Below are positions 47,762-60,121 of a stretch of 64,000 nt of DNA, piece by piece. The notes beneath the pieces were generated by a model. The model saw only the letters and a program-made list of their open reading frames with translations, was not told the origin of the DNA and did no database searches. Location of the stretch: NCBI GenBank assembly GCA_922989275.2, contig OV277861.1, forward strand, positions 23,466,479 through 23,530,478. Direction: 5' to 3'. Both the position numbers and the translations under genes were made by a program. Each line of letters starts with the position of its first letter. Position 1 is the stretch's first letter. Source of the stretch: Gari tellinella (Eukaryota; Mollusca; Bivalvia; Cardiida; Psammobiidae).

Positions 47762-48798
47762 GATTTAAACATTGTTTATTGACGAGTGTTACACAGTTTG
47801 GATCCAGATCAGAGGCCTCGGTACGCATTGGCGGATCTATCTGTATATATACTGTGTGAATTACAATCAAACACAAGTGACAGGCAAAGGGTAAACTATC
47901 AGTGAAATACTATTAAATAAAGTTTGACAGACATATACACACACAACGAAGTGAAACTCCGTTAATATAATACCTTGTTCATTATTGATAAGCAAACAGT
48001 GATTGACATTTAGCATTTATAGTGTCTTTAGTTTAATTGTCTATAGCTTGAATACAATCGGTGATCCAATAAGTTAAATATGTAAGTGATATCTCATTAG
48101 TTAACTCAGTATATATTTAATTGCATTCAATTTTGGGACAACCATACGCAGCGTATATCAGCGTTTGCTAAAGCTTCAATGTGATGTCCTTACAGATCTT
48201 CAATAAATCGTTAAAAGATTTAATAACCATTCATAATGTCCCCGACTAATCACCGTACATAACAGCTATTTCTTTTAAAATGTAAACATTTCTTGACTCT
48301 CATGTTCGTGTTTATACACCTCTTTTATTACTGCGCAATATGTGCACTGCAGCTACTCGATACCATGTATCGATACATTCATAGACAAATAGCCCCTTTT
48401 TATTTATGCTTTTCGATGGATTACCGGGAAAAAGCAGTGGATTGTCACTTGATAATCCACTGCTTCAAGCAGTGGGATTATCGTCGCTCGTGCTTCTTTT
48501 ATGAGTTTTCCCCGTAGGGCTCCCCAAGAATCGTAGTCAATCGTGTCTTATCGTTCAATTCCGACAGTCCGTTTTGTCGCGAACCACTCAACGGAAGAAC
48601 ACGAATCCAAGATCGGAAGTAACGACGTAATTCCGTTGACGTCAAATCAATAAATAAGTGACGTCATTGTACCGCCAACTGTCACGCACATGTGTTCAAC
48701 ATAAAACTTGGGGCTCAACACGGGATAAATAATGTACTTTCGCTTTCAATTGTCAAACAATTTCGTTGAAAAAGTGGCTTAAAAGCATAAATAAATCG

Positions 48799-48957
48799 AA
48801 TAACTGTGTTTTTCCAGTGTAAGATTGAATTTAATCCATTTCGTGAACATCAGACTGTTATATTTTCACTCGTGGCTTCGCCACTCGTGAAAATATAACG
48901 TCTGATGTTCACTTAATGGATTAAATTTCGATCTTACACTGAAAAAAACAGTTATCC
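48799..48957. repeat. Near-perfect hairpin of about 160 bp, loop GTGGCTTCGCCAC
   Basis: AATAACTGTGTTTTTCCAGT GTAAGATTGAATTTAATCCA folds on TGGATTAAATTTCGATCTTA CACTG..AACAGTTATC. Lies in a 48.43-49.17 kb stretch absent from copy B. Confidence 0.9.
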
Positions 48958-49129
48958 TCTATATAAATTGTTTATTTTATGTGACCACTATACGCAATTC
49001 TAACTGAAAACGGTTCATTTTTTTTACTTAGTTGGGTAGTCACTGTATGGTGTCATACGTTAACGGTAACCTTTAAGAAGCCAAAGTATGAAATGTGCAT
49101 TTGTTTTTTGGATTAATTACGATTTTACG

Positions 49130-49385
49130 TTGCTTTAACAGTATTTTAGTAAATCACAGTGTCCAGCTGATTACATGTAGAGGAAGAACCCAGAAGCCCT
49201 TTATGCACTGTTTAGAGCCCAAACTGAGATCTGGATAGAATCACCGACTGTCCGCAAGCCAGTTAGAGAGATTCGCCACATTTAATCTCAAATGTTTCCA
49301 AACTAGGGTTCGAATCCGCAGCGGATGGAACAGTGTGATTGTCAGTCACAGTGACTATAATCACTAAACTACGACACGGGGGCGT
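49130..49385 (-). repeat. tRNA-derived SINE (copy A, intact)
   Basis: On the - strand GTAGTTTAGTGATTATAGTC, then GACTGACAATCAC, then the B box GGATTCGAACCC. The homologue in copy B is split by the reverse-transcriptase insertion. Confidence 0.6.
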
Positions 49386-49868
49386 CAAACGAACGATATC
49401 GACCTTTTTCCAAATGCATAATGTCCAAAACATTGCAAAAATTGCAAACGGTATCACGAATTCTTATAACACAATGTTGTAACATATTTCTGTACAAATA
49501 TACTTTCTGCGTTTGGCAATAATTAAAACACCATGTTTTTTTTAAAAACTATTACTCCGGTGTAATTTTGTCGAACTCGTATTGATGCACGTTCATAATA
49601 GTCGGATGTCGTGTGTGAATATATTAAATATCCTCAATAACTGAAAAGAAATACTTTGTTTACTTAGATAATTGTAATATGCAATGTAAGAAAACATGTT
49701 ATTCTACCACTACTTGCCATGGCTACAAGTAGTCTAACTTTGTACATGGAACTGTAGAATAGATACCTTATTAAACCTCTTTTGAAGAATTGTGGTTGTA
49801 AATAATAAAAATACTCGTTATATTTACATATCAGCTTTTATATTTCGAAAAGGTACGAATACGTTAGA

Positions 49869-52742
49869 ATGAAGCTAAACACCTTCCTATGTATACTTCT
49901 TTTGCGGTCGGTCATCTTGATCCAGACAGAAGGTTTACCAATTGTTTCCAGTCTCGCTGTGTTAAACCGGATTAAAAGGACAGTGATCTCGCATCCTAAA
50001 CCTTCCTCAGGTATATCTGAATCACTATGTTATGTTGTCTTAATTGGTGAAATATACATGTATTAAAACATATTATTACAAATGAACACCTGGCATTGTT
50101 TCATTAAGAATGATTTTGTTTTGGTATCAATTATGTCGTTTTCCAATTCTATGCATCGCAATTAGTGTACACCGTATTTGTTTTATTATATTTGAAAACA
50201 ATTTGGATCTTAACCAGAAGCTGCGTACTGCGGCGTCATATACGAGCCTCAAATGTACGCGAATTAATAGGATGAATCTTTTTTAAACTTAACCAATTTT
50301 TAACTATGAGAATAGAAAATATGGTTTTGGCAAATGGTTTGCCACATGACTTCATGGCAGAGTATTCATGAGTGTGACGTCATGCCAGTCAAATGGTTAA
50401 CAAGTGAGAACAATGTAATTTCGATTCACTCATTTAAATTATAACAATTTGAATCTTGACCAGACACCGCGTAATGTGATGTTATTTCAGGCCAGCAACT
50501 GTTTGCAATTTACTTCGATATAACTTTACTCAATTTAACCAACATTTTAACTTGAGAACAAAAATAAATAGTTTTGGCGAAATTATTGATTCACCGGATG
50601 CCTTCATAGCAGAGTATGATTGTGACGTCATGCCAACGAAATGGTTAACAAACGAGTTCAATGTTATTCCGATGACTGCTCATTATAGAATATCGCTCGA
50701 ATCGTTAATTTCAATAAAAATAAAGTGATGTCGATTACTTATCAAATTGTTGAAAACTCAGAATAAAGAAACAGAACTGTCTTTTAGGAACATTTTAATT
50801 ATTTATCACATAAACGTGCAAAATATAGAGGGCCGTAAAAATCGTATGGCCCACTGGGCATATATTTTATACTAATTTTCGAATCACCAAATTACTGTAC
50901 TACTACGCCGACTGTTAATCAGTAAAGAGAATCTAGACAAACTTAGATCACCACTAGGTATTGAAACATTCCCAAGTGTCCTAGAAACATTATTCCGAGC
51001 AGTCCCGCAAAGTCAGACTGCAAATCAGGCTGCATAGAGCTCTAGTATTAACAGTGATTCAGACTGTTTTTCAAATTCAAACGTTACAATGATAATGACG
51101 TCATGTTGCTCTAACGACGTTATTTTGAAAACGAAACTAGATTCTAAATGTCAACTGATCATTTTTAGTCAATTACAACAATTTTTAAATTAAATTTTAA
51201 TTTAAAATTGAATATGGTATCAGAGAAGTCTTTTCACAGCACATTGATGTTGATTTTCTTTATTTTAGTTTGATAGGTGTTTTTCATTACGGATGAATAC
51301 AACCGAATAACGCCTATGACGAATCGTTTCCTAAGAGCCGAGGGCAAAAGTGAAAGTAAGACCGTTCGGATTTTCGTGTCATTTTGGTGTTTATGTGATA
51401 AATAGGATATCAAATTCGTGTGTGTTCAGTCGTGAATTTATTGAACTCGTTGGATAAAATGATATGTTACTCGCCAAGGCTCGCAACATATGATTTTATC
51501 CAACTCGTTCAATAAATTCACGACTGAACACACACTCATTCAATATCCTCTATATATTAACACGCTTAAGGGTGTATCAAACCCATAAGCGAATTTTTCA
51601 AAGTATTAAACTTTTTTTCTAGCATTGTTTTTTTGAAAGAGCTGTTTATGGTGAATGAAAAAATGAAAAAAAAATATATGGTGGTGTCAATTTTTTTTAC
51701 TACAGCGATTTGAAAAAGGTATGTCAAATTTGGACTTTTTTTCAAATTTTACCCATTCAGAGTACAAGCTTCAGTAAAATCTATTTCAAAACAAAACAAA
51801 AATTGTAATTTGGATTTTCATTATTTATTTCATGTCTATGGTGGTATTTTCACATAAAGAAACCAAATTTAGACAAAGCAGGTACCAAGTTTGAACAATA
51901 TGGATCCTTGAATATCAAAAATATGCTTTTTACAGGGCATGATTTTATTAGATTTTTTATTTTATGATAAAAAGTAAAAAAAAAAAATGAAAATGCGAAA
52001 GTTCTAATATTAAACTTTTTCTTATATTCTACCAGATGAAAGCCCATGCTAAGGCAGTTCAAAATATGAAAAGAAAGTGAAAGGTCAGTGTTGAAAATTT
52101 TGAGTTATTGTAGTAAAAAGAGTTATCTCCCTTTACAAATTTTACAAAAAAGTACCATATCGATGATATTTAGAGCTTATAAATTTCACATTTGGTGCCT
52201 GTTTTCTCTTAAATTAGTTTTTGTATGAAGAATTACTACCATAGACAAGAAATAAATAACACAAAACCAAATAATTATATTTGTTTTCATTTGAAATGGA
52301 TTTTATTGAAGCGGGATGTTTAAAAGGTACAAAATAAGAAAAAGTGGGTGGGGTAAATTTTACATGGCCGTAGAGCCAAATGTTGTTCACCAAAATGTAC
52401 ACTTTTTCAATTTTTTCATTCATCTTAAATAGCTCTTCAATACAAAACCATCATAGAATGTTTTCAATTCCCCAAATTCATGAGTTTGATACACCCTTAA
52501 GGACATCACTTTTACTTCAAGAACCCACCAACAGTTATTACACACAGGAATCTTTAGTTCCATTTTACACTCTAGTTATCAGTACTTCGGTGGCATGTCT
52601 GTGTGTAACACGGCGTCTGATTCGGATCCAAACTATATCACACTTGTTTTGATATTTCTAAAGTCAAGTATAATTGTTTATAAGTCGTCGTATTATTAAC
52701 AACATCTTATATATTCTAGGCTATGGATGGTCAGATGAATAA
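49869..52742 (+). CDS. Secreted peptide precursor A (two coding exons)
   Basis: Exon 49869-50010 (donor GTATAT) joins exon 52720-52742 (acceptor ATATTCTAG) in phase 1 to give 54 residues: MKLNTFLCILLLRSVILIQT (signal-like but with Arg13 in the hydrophobic core), EGLPIV, then the core SLAVLNRIKRTVISH and a tail PKPSSGYGWSDE. R-I-K-R is a furin-type site, so a C-terminal peptide of 17 residues could be released; alternatively the cationic core acts as one amphipathic helix. No family recognised. The tandem paralogue at 59201 keeps the core unchanged (one synonymous difference). Arg13 weakens the export prediction, so copy A may be losing function. The intron is 2.7 kb because of later insertions. 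Confidence 0.62.
51401..51556. repeat. Near-perfect hairpin of about 155 bp
   Basis: GATATCAAATTCGTGTGTGT TCAGTCGTGAATTTATTGAA folds on TTCAATAAATTCACGACTGA ACACACAC. Loop region ACTCGCCAAGGCTCGCAAC. Confidence 0.9.
51566..52500. mobile_element. TTAA-flanked element of 0.93 kb, GGGTGTATCAAAC ends
   Basis: TTAA GGGTGTATCAAACCCAT .. ATGAGTTTGATACACCC TTAA. The interior is A/T-rich without a transposase. piggyBac-like target site; non-autonomous. Confidence 0.82.
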
Positions 52743-52768
52743 CCTACAAGAGGAACTAAAAGAAAACG
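52720..52768 (+). other. Peptide gene A, exon 2 (coding end plus 3' UTR)
   Basis: Acceptor CTAG ends at 52719 and donor GGTAAT follows 52768. In the phase set by exon 1 it ends GYGWSDE-stop (52740-52742). In the next frame it would read AMDGQMNNLQEELKEN, so an upstream alternative exon could change the product. Confidence 0.6.
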
Positions 52769-53396
52769 GTAATAATTTAAATCTCTCTAACACTTAGAAA
52801 ACCCCTAACAATATAATAACTTGGGGACTCCTGATCTGAGTGTACGCTTATGAGAGGATGCATAGTTTCGGTTCCCGCACTTTTCGTGGTTATAATAAAC
52901 AAATGTTTTTGTGTTCTTCTTTAAACGTATGTCAAAATGCAATTTGCACATACGCTTGTTTATGCTACTATAAGATTGTTAAGTTTGACTGACATCAACT
53001 ATGAAAATAACGCAACTTCAAATACAAAGTTATGTTCTTCGTTATTGTTGTTTCTACAGATTGCGGTGAAAATCAACTATTTCAATCTACAATACTAATC
53101 TCTGAATGTTTTAAAAAGTACTGTCAACCGACAATAGATGGTTGAATACTGCTGTCTTCAATTAAATAAACATGAATTTCCTGTAGCGTATACAGTAAAC
53201 ATCCTCTTTCACAAATATTGAAAATAATTTTCATTCTTTTTTATTTAGGACAGATGACAGTACACTGTATACAGAAAGGTTTAAAACAGAAAGATACTAA
53301 AGGAATGTCTTTTTTTATTTTATCTTGATTTAAGCAGCCACATTTTTTTAAAACTAAAAATCAATACAAGTCAGTCATCGTAAAAGAGTTTAACTG

Positions 53397-54267
53397 TACG
53401 AGGGTCCATCAAAAAGGTGTGTTACTTTGGCATTTTCTTGAAATCTACATGATAAATATGTATGTTACATACATCATTGAAAAGGTATAATTCTTGGAGA
53501 TTTGAAGATGTATCGCGCAAGTCCATATTCTTATTTTAAATGGTCTACATTGGGTGGAAATATCAGCACATGAATGACACTACTACCATGCATGATGCTA
53601 GAAGTGTGATGCATTGAATGGACATATGCAGTTCTATTCTTATTTTTTTTCTAAAGTTATGTGAAGGTTTAAAAACAAATGTATTAACGTAAGTGCAGTT
53701 TGTTGATGAAAAAACCCATATTCATATATACAGTTTATAATTATTGCACATTGTTAAGTATGTAAGTTTGTTAACAAAATCAATGGCCTTATTTAGAGGG
53801 AATTTAAAACTAAATAACTTATTCGTAAAAAAGAAATACAATCAATAAATACTTTGAAGATATTCTTATATTTTTTCATTAAAAAAAGGAATATGGTATA
53901 ATAGCTATTAAACCTTTTAATAAATGCTTTTCAACGAGTAGATCTTGTAAAAACACTTTCGATTCTATTTTTAAAACTACAGACTAAAATGTTGGTGCTT
54001 AAAAACTTTGGTAAAAGTCAAACAAACTAGAGCAAACATTTAAACCGGCATGACACTGTTCTTTGCTATATGATATGGATATATGATAAATTATCAGTTT
54101 CAAATATGGCCAGTGCTTATGACTGACACCAATTTGAAACTTTTTTGCACAACGAAGAGAAGTATCTTCAAAAAATACCCTTTTCAACGATGTATCACAC
54201 ATTATACTTATTGATGTAGATTCAAAGAAAATGCCCACGTAACATACCTTTTGCAGTGACCCTCGTA
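53397..54267. repeat. 0.87-kb element with TACGAGGGTC ends (copy A)
   Basis: TACGAGGGTCCATCAAAAAG GTGTGTTAC mirrored by GTAACATACCTTTTGCAGTG ACCCTCGTA. The ends resemble mariner-type repeats. It lies in intron 2 of the peptide gene in both duplicates, so it predates the duplication. Confidence 0.7.
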
Positions 54268-54413
54268 TAATAAAATCAGCACGATTCAAAGAACAGTTGG
54301 AACGGAATGCATGTATGTAATATTGTTAAGCATCATTTTTGGATAACTATCTGTTAGTGAACTGAATCGTTTTGAATCAGCAATAAATTGATTATTAACT
54401 TTTAATTTTTCAG

Positions 54414-54490
54414 GAATCCGCTGAGGTATAAGAACAGTTAGAACACCTAACAATTTCTAGCAATAAAAGTGATTTGTCCGTCTGTGTAGT
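54414..54490 (+). other. Peptide gene A, exon 3 (3' UTR) with polyA signal
   Basis: TTTTTCAG precedes GAATCCGCTGAGGTATAAG, and AATAAA is at 54472-54477. The same exon is present at 62370 in copy B at high identity. Confidence 0.6.
54472..54477 (+). promoter_or_regulatory. Polyadenylation signal, peptide gene A
   Basis: AATAAA inside AGCAATAAAAGTGATTTGTC, identical in copy B. Confidence 0.6.
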
Positions 54491-56966
54491 TTGTTTTTAC
54501 AAACATGTTTAATGAATGAAAAACATTATATAAAACATATTTTGTGAAGTACAGTGCTCCCTCCCAACATCGACTTCCTCCTTACAACAACACCTGCCAC
54601 CCTTTCCCCAAACAATTATTTAACTGAACTTTATATACGGGATATATTGCTTTCAGATTGGAAGTTCTTTGCAATTATTGACGAACAGAAATAAATGGAC
54701 AGACCCCGAACAGAGCGGTTTTCACAAAAGTTCGCCTTAAAATAAGATATGAACCGAAATGATCGATTGTGCCTGCCAAGATCGGCTTTTATCTGCTTGA
54801 TAAACATACGCTAGAAGGTCTTAATTCGTATTTACATATTGATTTTCAAAGGTTCTTGCCTTCAGCAAAGTAGTTATCACGCTCCTTTAAAATGATATTA
54901 TATACCTTCCCGTCACATCGAGATTTTCCGTGTGTATCTATATAGTAAGTTACAATAGTCTGTATTGTTCTCCGTGTGTTTAACTGTTGAACATTTACTT
55001 CGACCTCGTTTTAAAGAACTTGGATTACTAGGGTATCATTTTATATTAGGGTGACGTCATGTTTCATGGCTACACGTCCAGTTATTATTTGTGGGATAAA
55101 ATCGTTCTTGTTCTTCTTCAAATATATAATTTTCTTGATATGATTGTCTAGTTGTTGATGATGGATATTGAAGGCGTATAACAACATATTATTTGGCGGT
55201 GTGCTACAGGACGTGTTATTCAGCTCTCGACGTTATTGGTGGAAAAAGCCGATCAGATTCGCACCACAGGCGCTCGTCAGATCTACTGTTTCCGGATCAA
55301 ACCTCTCGAGCTGAAACATCGTCCTGTATCGCTAAACCAAACCTAAGGTATATACATCAGGAAATACATGTTTCATAAACTTATGGCGCCTACATATCAG
55401 ATTAAACAAATAAAATATCAAGTTCTGCAACACATACGTGTGCAAAAATATTGGATCCAGATCAGACGCTGGAACGACTCTTTATGACGTTCATATATAA
55501 GCTTTTCACGTCCAATTGCTTACCTTTAGATATGTTACCATTCACCCAATAACCTGTTATTAGCATTGAACATATGTGGCTACATAAAGCAATTGTAAGT
55601 GAAGCAGAATGCGCATTTAAGCGCTTTTTCGTTCCTTTAAGCCTGCGCTAACCTACCTTCTGCTTATATGAAGAAAATATTTCTTATATTTATAACTCAA
55701 ACCTAACGACGCTTTCACTGTTTTAATTATTGACAAATTGTGTCATAAACCATATCCGGACACATAATATACATGTACAGTAAATATCGATAAATCTGGC
55801 TTCTGTAAGTTAGATAACATACAGTTAAAAATGTACGGCTGTAACTCGAGTAACCATGTCCATTTTACACGAAGTTTAAACTTAAGGCTTAGCTATGCTA
55901 CGTCTTAAATTTGAAATACAGATATATTCGACATCATTATGTCAAATTTTCAAATCATCGTGTATAGACTGTATTATTGAAATATTGTGGCAATTGAAGC
56001 GATACATACATGTATATGACAGCCTTTAAGGCAGTATACAGTTTTTTTTCAGGGCAACGTCTGCATTCGGTTGTAAGCAACATTATATACAAAGTAAGAT
56101 ATAAACATTATATAATGTATTTATTATAATTTTCCTAAAATCTTAAATCTTATTTTGCCGTGATAAATCTCGTCTGCAACGTTTGTTAAATTAAGATTTA
56201 AACATTGTTTATTGACTAGTGTCAAACAGTTTGTATCCAGATCAGAAAGCGGTACGCATTTGCGGATCGATCTGTATATATATTGTGTGCATAACAATCA
56301 AACACAAGTGACAGGCAAAGGGTAAACTATCAGTGAAAAACTATAAAATTAAGTTTGACAGATATATACACGCACTACGAATTGAAACTCCTTTGATATG
56401 ATAACTTGTTTATTTTTGGTATGCAAGCAGTGATTGACATTTAGCATTTATAGTGTCTTTAGTTTAATTTTCTATAGCTGAATACAATCGTTGTTCCATT
56501 AAGTTGAATATGTACGTGGTATTTCATAAATTAATTCAGTATATATTTAATTGCTTTCATTTTTGGGACAACCATGCGCAGAGCATATTAGCGTCTTCTA
56601 AGGCTTCAATGTGATGTCCTTTCAGATCTTCAATAAATCGTTAAAAGTTTCAAAATCCTTTTAGAATTCCCCCGACTTATCATCGCATCGAACATAACAT
56701 CTAATTTTAATGAAATATAAACGTTTCTTAGCTTTCATTTTCTTGTTTGCACCTCTCTTTTTTTCATATTTTGGTATTACGGGATACAAAATGGGCTTTA
56801 TTTATTGGATTATCCCAAACTGATATCTGAATAGAATCACCAACTTACCGCAGGCCATTTGGAGAGGTTCGCCACATTAAACATCCGATGTGTCCAAACC
56901 GGGGTTCAAATAAATACGAAAGACTCAAGCAGGAAACGTAACACAAACAATACACCCACCTCTCAA

Positions 56967-57020
56967 GCGGAACACACACACACAGTCATACCACAACAAA
57001 CACACACACACACACACACG
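56967..57020. repeat. (CA)n microsatellites
   Basis: ACACACACACACAC runs at 56971 and 57001, in the 3' part of the retroelement. Confidence 0.85.
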
Positions 57021-57552
57021 CAATACAATTCCTACATCTACACACTAAATAGAAAACAACACGCAAGACAAACATAAAGCAAAGTGAATATAGGAGCCCG
57101 CCTTGGTACGGTCAGTAGCAATCAATAATCAACTATAAATTAATTAATTATTAACAACCACTGGGGGGTTAAACCTGGGTTTAGGGGCGCCCAACCTCAC
57201 ACTTATCTCCTATATGCACCTATAAAGACGAACAATGTACATAAATATAAACCCTGTTCCACAACCTCACAATCAAAAAGACCGCCAGCACAGTAAGTAA
57301 ATACATGTAAAACATTTAACAAAAATTCTATGACAAGATCATTAGTAACATGGGAAAGAATTAAACATTCAAGCCCGTGTTAAAAATAACCTACTATGGC
57401 AACGGTCAAATTGTACTCAAGCGACTAGTCTGTAGTTACGAGCAACTGTAAGACATGGAAGGGTCCAGGGTACGACAGAGAGGGAGGGAAAAAACAAAGC
57501 ACGAAAATCCGACATAACTCTCCCGGTTAAGGACGGCTTTAGAGATACATCA

Positions 57553-58640
57553 TCATGTAGTGCTAACCCTGTCTGTCGTCGCACAACCAAAGAGGAAAGC
57601 ATAGTTATCAATTGTAGACTGATCGATAACCAAACGTGAAGTGCGCAGCAATATAGTTGGATCATAATCTTTTTTCAGGAAAAATCTAATACGTTTCACA
57701 AATAGGTTTTGAAAATGTATATGTCCAAGAATCTTACGAAGTCTGTAAATCACATCACCATAAAACTCCGGATGTGAAATACCTTGCCGCAGAAAAGACT
57801 TTAAGTTACATTTATACTTGTTAATGAGAGGAAGATTTCTATAAAATAATTTAGAAAATGTTTTACGAAGTTTATGAAATCTGTACCCCTGTTTAAGAAG
57901 CTTTTCAGTAATAGTTTTATTACGAATGTGGAAGTCCTCAACAGAGGTACAGGCCCTAGCAAAGCGAATAAGTTGTGAAATATAAACCCCGTAAGATGTG
58001 GAACGGGGAACATCGCCATCTAGATGAGGATAATTTACAATACTAAAATCAAAATCATCTCGTTTATCGTAAATTTTAGAAGAAACAATTCCGTTATTTA
58101 TAAAAAGATCCAAATCTAAAAATGGTGCCGACAAATTTGACTCGTTTTTTTATTAAGGCGTAGTTCTTTTGGGTAAATAAAAGGAAACAACGTATCAAAA
58201 AATGGGTTGTCTATATTAAAAATATCATCTAGATAGCGCGATGTATTGTTAAAGGCTTCGATCATATCTGCCTGTGTATCAGGTTTTAGACTAAGCATAA
58301 AGTCCCTCTCATAACAGTACAAAAATAGGTCTGCGACAAGGGGCGCACAGTTTGTACCCATAGGAATACCAATCACTTGGCGGTATATGGTACTCCCAAA
58401 ACGTACATAAATATTATCCAGAAGAAATGTTAGTGATTCACAGACATCGGTGCAAGTCCACATCGTGTAATGCTTAACCGTGTCATTTGTAAAAAATGCA
58501 CGATCAGTATTACACGCCAGAAATAGCTTCCTTTCTCTGGCAAAAGTCTTTTCAATAAGTTGTATAAGTTTAGCTTTTATTAGATTATGAGGTAAGGTAG
58601 TATATAGTGTTGAAAAGTCATACGTACATATTTTTGCAAG
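57553..58640 (-). pseudogene. Reverse transcriptase fragment, frameshifted
   Basis: Reading - from 58640: CTYDFSTLYTTLPH (motif A), then VIGIPMGTNCAPLVADLFLY (motif B), SRYLDDIFNI (catalytic YLDD) and IYPKELRLNKK. The frame shifts by one at a run of seven A/T near 58145-58151 and continues LSAPFLDLDLFINNGIVSSK, LDGDVPRSTSYGVYISQLIR and a thumb-like RFHKLRKTFSKLFYR to the stop at 57553. The A and B motifs are typical of the PLE-type reverse transcriptases common in bivalves and corals. The N-terminal part is missing and no endonuclease domain is present, so it is inactive. Assignment to Penelope-like rather than another non-LTR group is from recollection of motif style. Confidence 0.8.
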
Positions 58641-59200
58641 CTAAACCCGCAGCGCTAAGGAACAGTGTGATTGTAAGTCACAGTGACTTTAACCACTTAG
58701 CTACGGTGGCACCAAACGGACAATATCGACATTTTACCAAAGGAATCATGTCCGAAACATTGCAAAATATGCAAATGGTATCACAACAGTACACGAATAT
58801 ATGGCAACCATGCATTTCTGTACAAATATACTTTCTGTGTTGGCAAACTCATTGTTGATTAGTAAACACAATATTTTTATTGAAATTATTACTCTAGTGT
58901 ACCTTTTTCTGACTCGTATTGAGGCACGTTCATAACAGTCGGATTCCATGTGTGGATATATTTAAAAATCCTCAATAACTGAAAGGAAGCATTTTGTTTA
59001 CTTAAATAATTACAATAGGCAATTCAAGAAAAAATGCTAGTCTACCACTCTTGACAATGCTACAACAGTCTAACTTTGTACATGGAACTGTATCTAATAG
59101 AGACTTTTGACTTAGCAAAATTTCCTTGTGTTTGTGTTAACTCAAAATACTTGTAATATTTACAAAACCTTTATTTTCGAAAAGGTACGGATACGTCAGA

Positions 59201-60087
59201 ATGAAGCTAATCACCTTCCTGTGTATACTTCTTTTGCTGTCGGTCATCTTGGTCCTGGCAGAAGGTTCACCAATTGTTCACAGTCTCGCTGTGTTAAACA
59301 GGATTAAAAGGACAGTGATCTCGCATCGTATACCTTACCCAGGTATGTATGAATCATTATGTTAATCGATTCAATCAATACATGTATACTTATTAAGATG
59401 TTGTCTTGACTGCTGAAATATACATATATTAAAATAAATTATTACAAGTGCAAACTTGGCTTTGTTTTATTAAGGATGATTTTGTTTGTGTATCAATTGT
59501 GTCGTTTTCTCATTCCATTCATCGCAATGAGTGTATTTGTTTTAATATTTTTGTAAACAATTTGGATCATAACCACAAGCTGCGTACTGCGGCGTCATCC
59601 TCAAATGTTTGAATGTTACTACGATGCAACTTTATTAAAATTTAAGCAACGTTTTAATTTGAGACTAGAAATAAATGGGTTTGGCAAATTGTTTGCCACA
59701 TGACTTCATGGCAGAGTATGATTGTGACGTGATGCCAGTCAAATGGTTAACAAACCAGATCAATGTTATTCCGATGGCTGCTCATTATAGAATATCGATG
59801 GAATCAATATAATAGTGAGGTTGATTATATATCAAACTGTTGAAAACCAAGAATAACAGAAACAGAAATGTGTTTTAGGCCCGTTTGTAATATTTCTTAA
59901 CACTGGAATCTTCAGTTCCAGTTTACACTCTAATTAATCAGTACTTTGATGGCATGTATGTGTGTAACGCGGCGTCTGATTCGGATCAAAACTATGTGAC
60001 ACCTATTTTGACATTTCTAAGGTCAGAAAAAATAAAGTTAGCCGTCGGATTGTTCTATATATTCTAGGCTACTTATGGGGAAATTAA
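59201..60087 (+). CDS. Secreted peptide precursor B (two coding exons)
   Basis: Exon 59201-59342 (donor GTATGT) joins 60068-60087 (acceptor ATATTCTAG) in phase 1: 53 residues. MKLITFLCILLLLSVILVLA is a strong signal peptide, probably cut after A-E-G, followed by SPIV-H and the core SLAVLNRIKRTVISH, then RIPYPGYLWGN. The R-I-K-R site would free a 16-residue aromatic C-terminal peptide. Against paralogue A, exon 1 has 11 amino-acid changes and two silent ones; none of the amino-acid changes is in the core. A hormone-, defence- or mucus-type secreted peptide are all possible. No homologue is recognised, and the role is unknown. The intron is 725 bp, probably close to the ancestral length. Confidence 0.68.
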
Positions 60088-60121
60088 GTACATGCAAGAG
60101 GAACTAAAACACAATGTTAAG
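60068..60121 (+). other. Peptide gene B, exon 2 (coding end plus 3' UTR)
   Basis: Acceptor CTAG ends at 60067 and donor GTAAGA starts at 60122. In phase it gives GYLWGN-stop (60085-60087). Another frame is open through the exon (ATYGEIKYMQEELKHNVK). Confidence 0.6.

Larger units (their letters stand above)
50790..52545. other. Copy A-specific block inside the peptide-gene intron
   Basis: Copy B runs directly from AACAGAAATGTGTTTTAGG to ACACTGGAATCTTCAGTTCC, so 1.75 kb was added here. It contains the hairpin 51401-51556 and the TTAA element 51566-52500. Confidence 0.65.
45436..54620. repeat. Segmental duplication, copy A
   Basis: From CTGCTTGATAAACATACGCT to the truncated CAGTGCTCCCTCCC MITE at 54552-54620 this block is homologous, in the same order and orientation, to 54768-62600. 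Shared landmarks: TTTACACGAAGTTTAAACT (46330/55863), AACAATCAAACACAAGTGAC AGGC, GATCTTCAATAAATCGTTAA AAG, the peptide gene, a 0.87-kb repeat and exon 3. It carries its own insertions. Confidence 0.88.
56909..58643 (-). mobile_element. Penelope-like retroelement, 5'-truncated, copy B only
   Basis: Inserted between GGGGTTCAA and AACCCGCAGCG inside a SINE; copy A reads GGGTTCGAATCCGCAGCG without a break. The element lies on the - strand: truncated reverse transcriptase first, then 0.64 kb of 3' sequence with (GT)n at 56967-57020. Confidence 0.75.
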
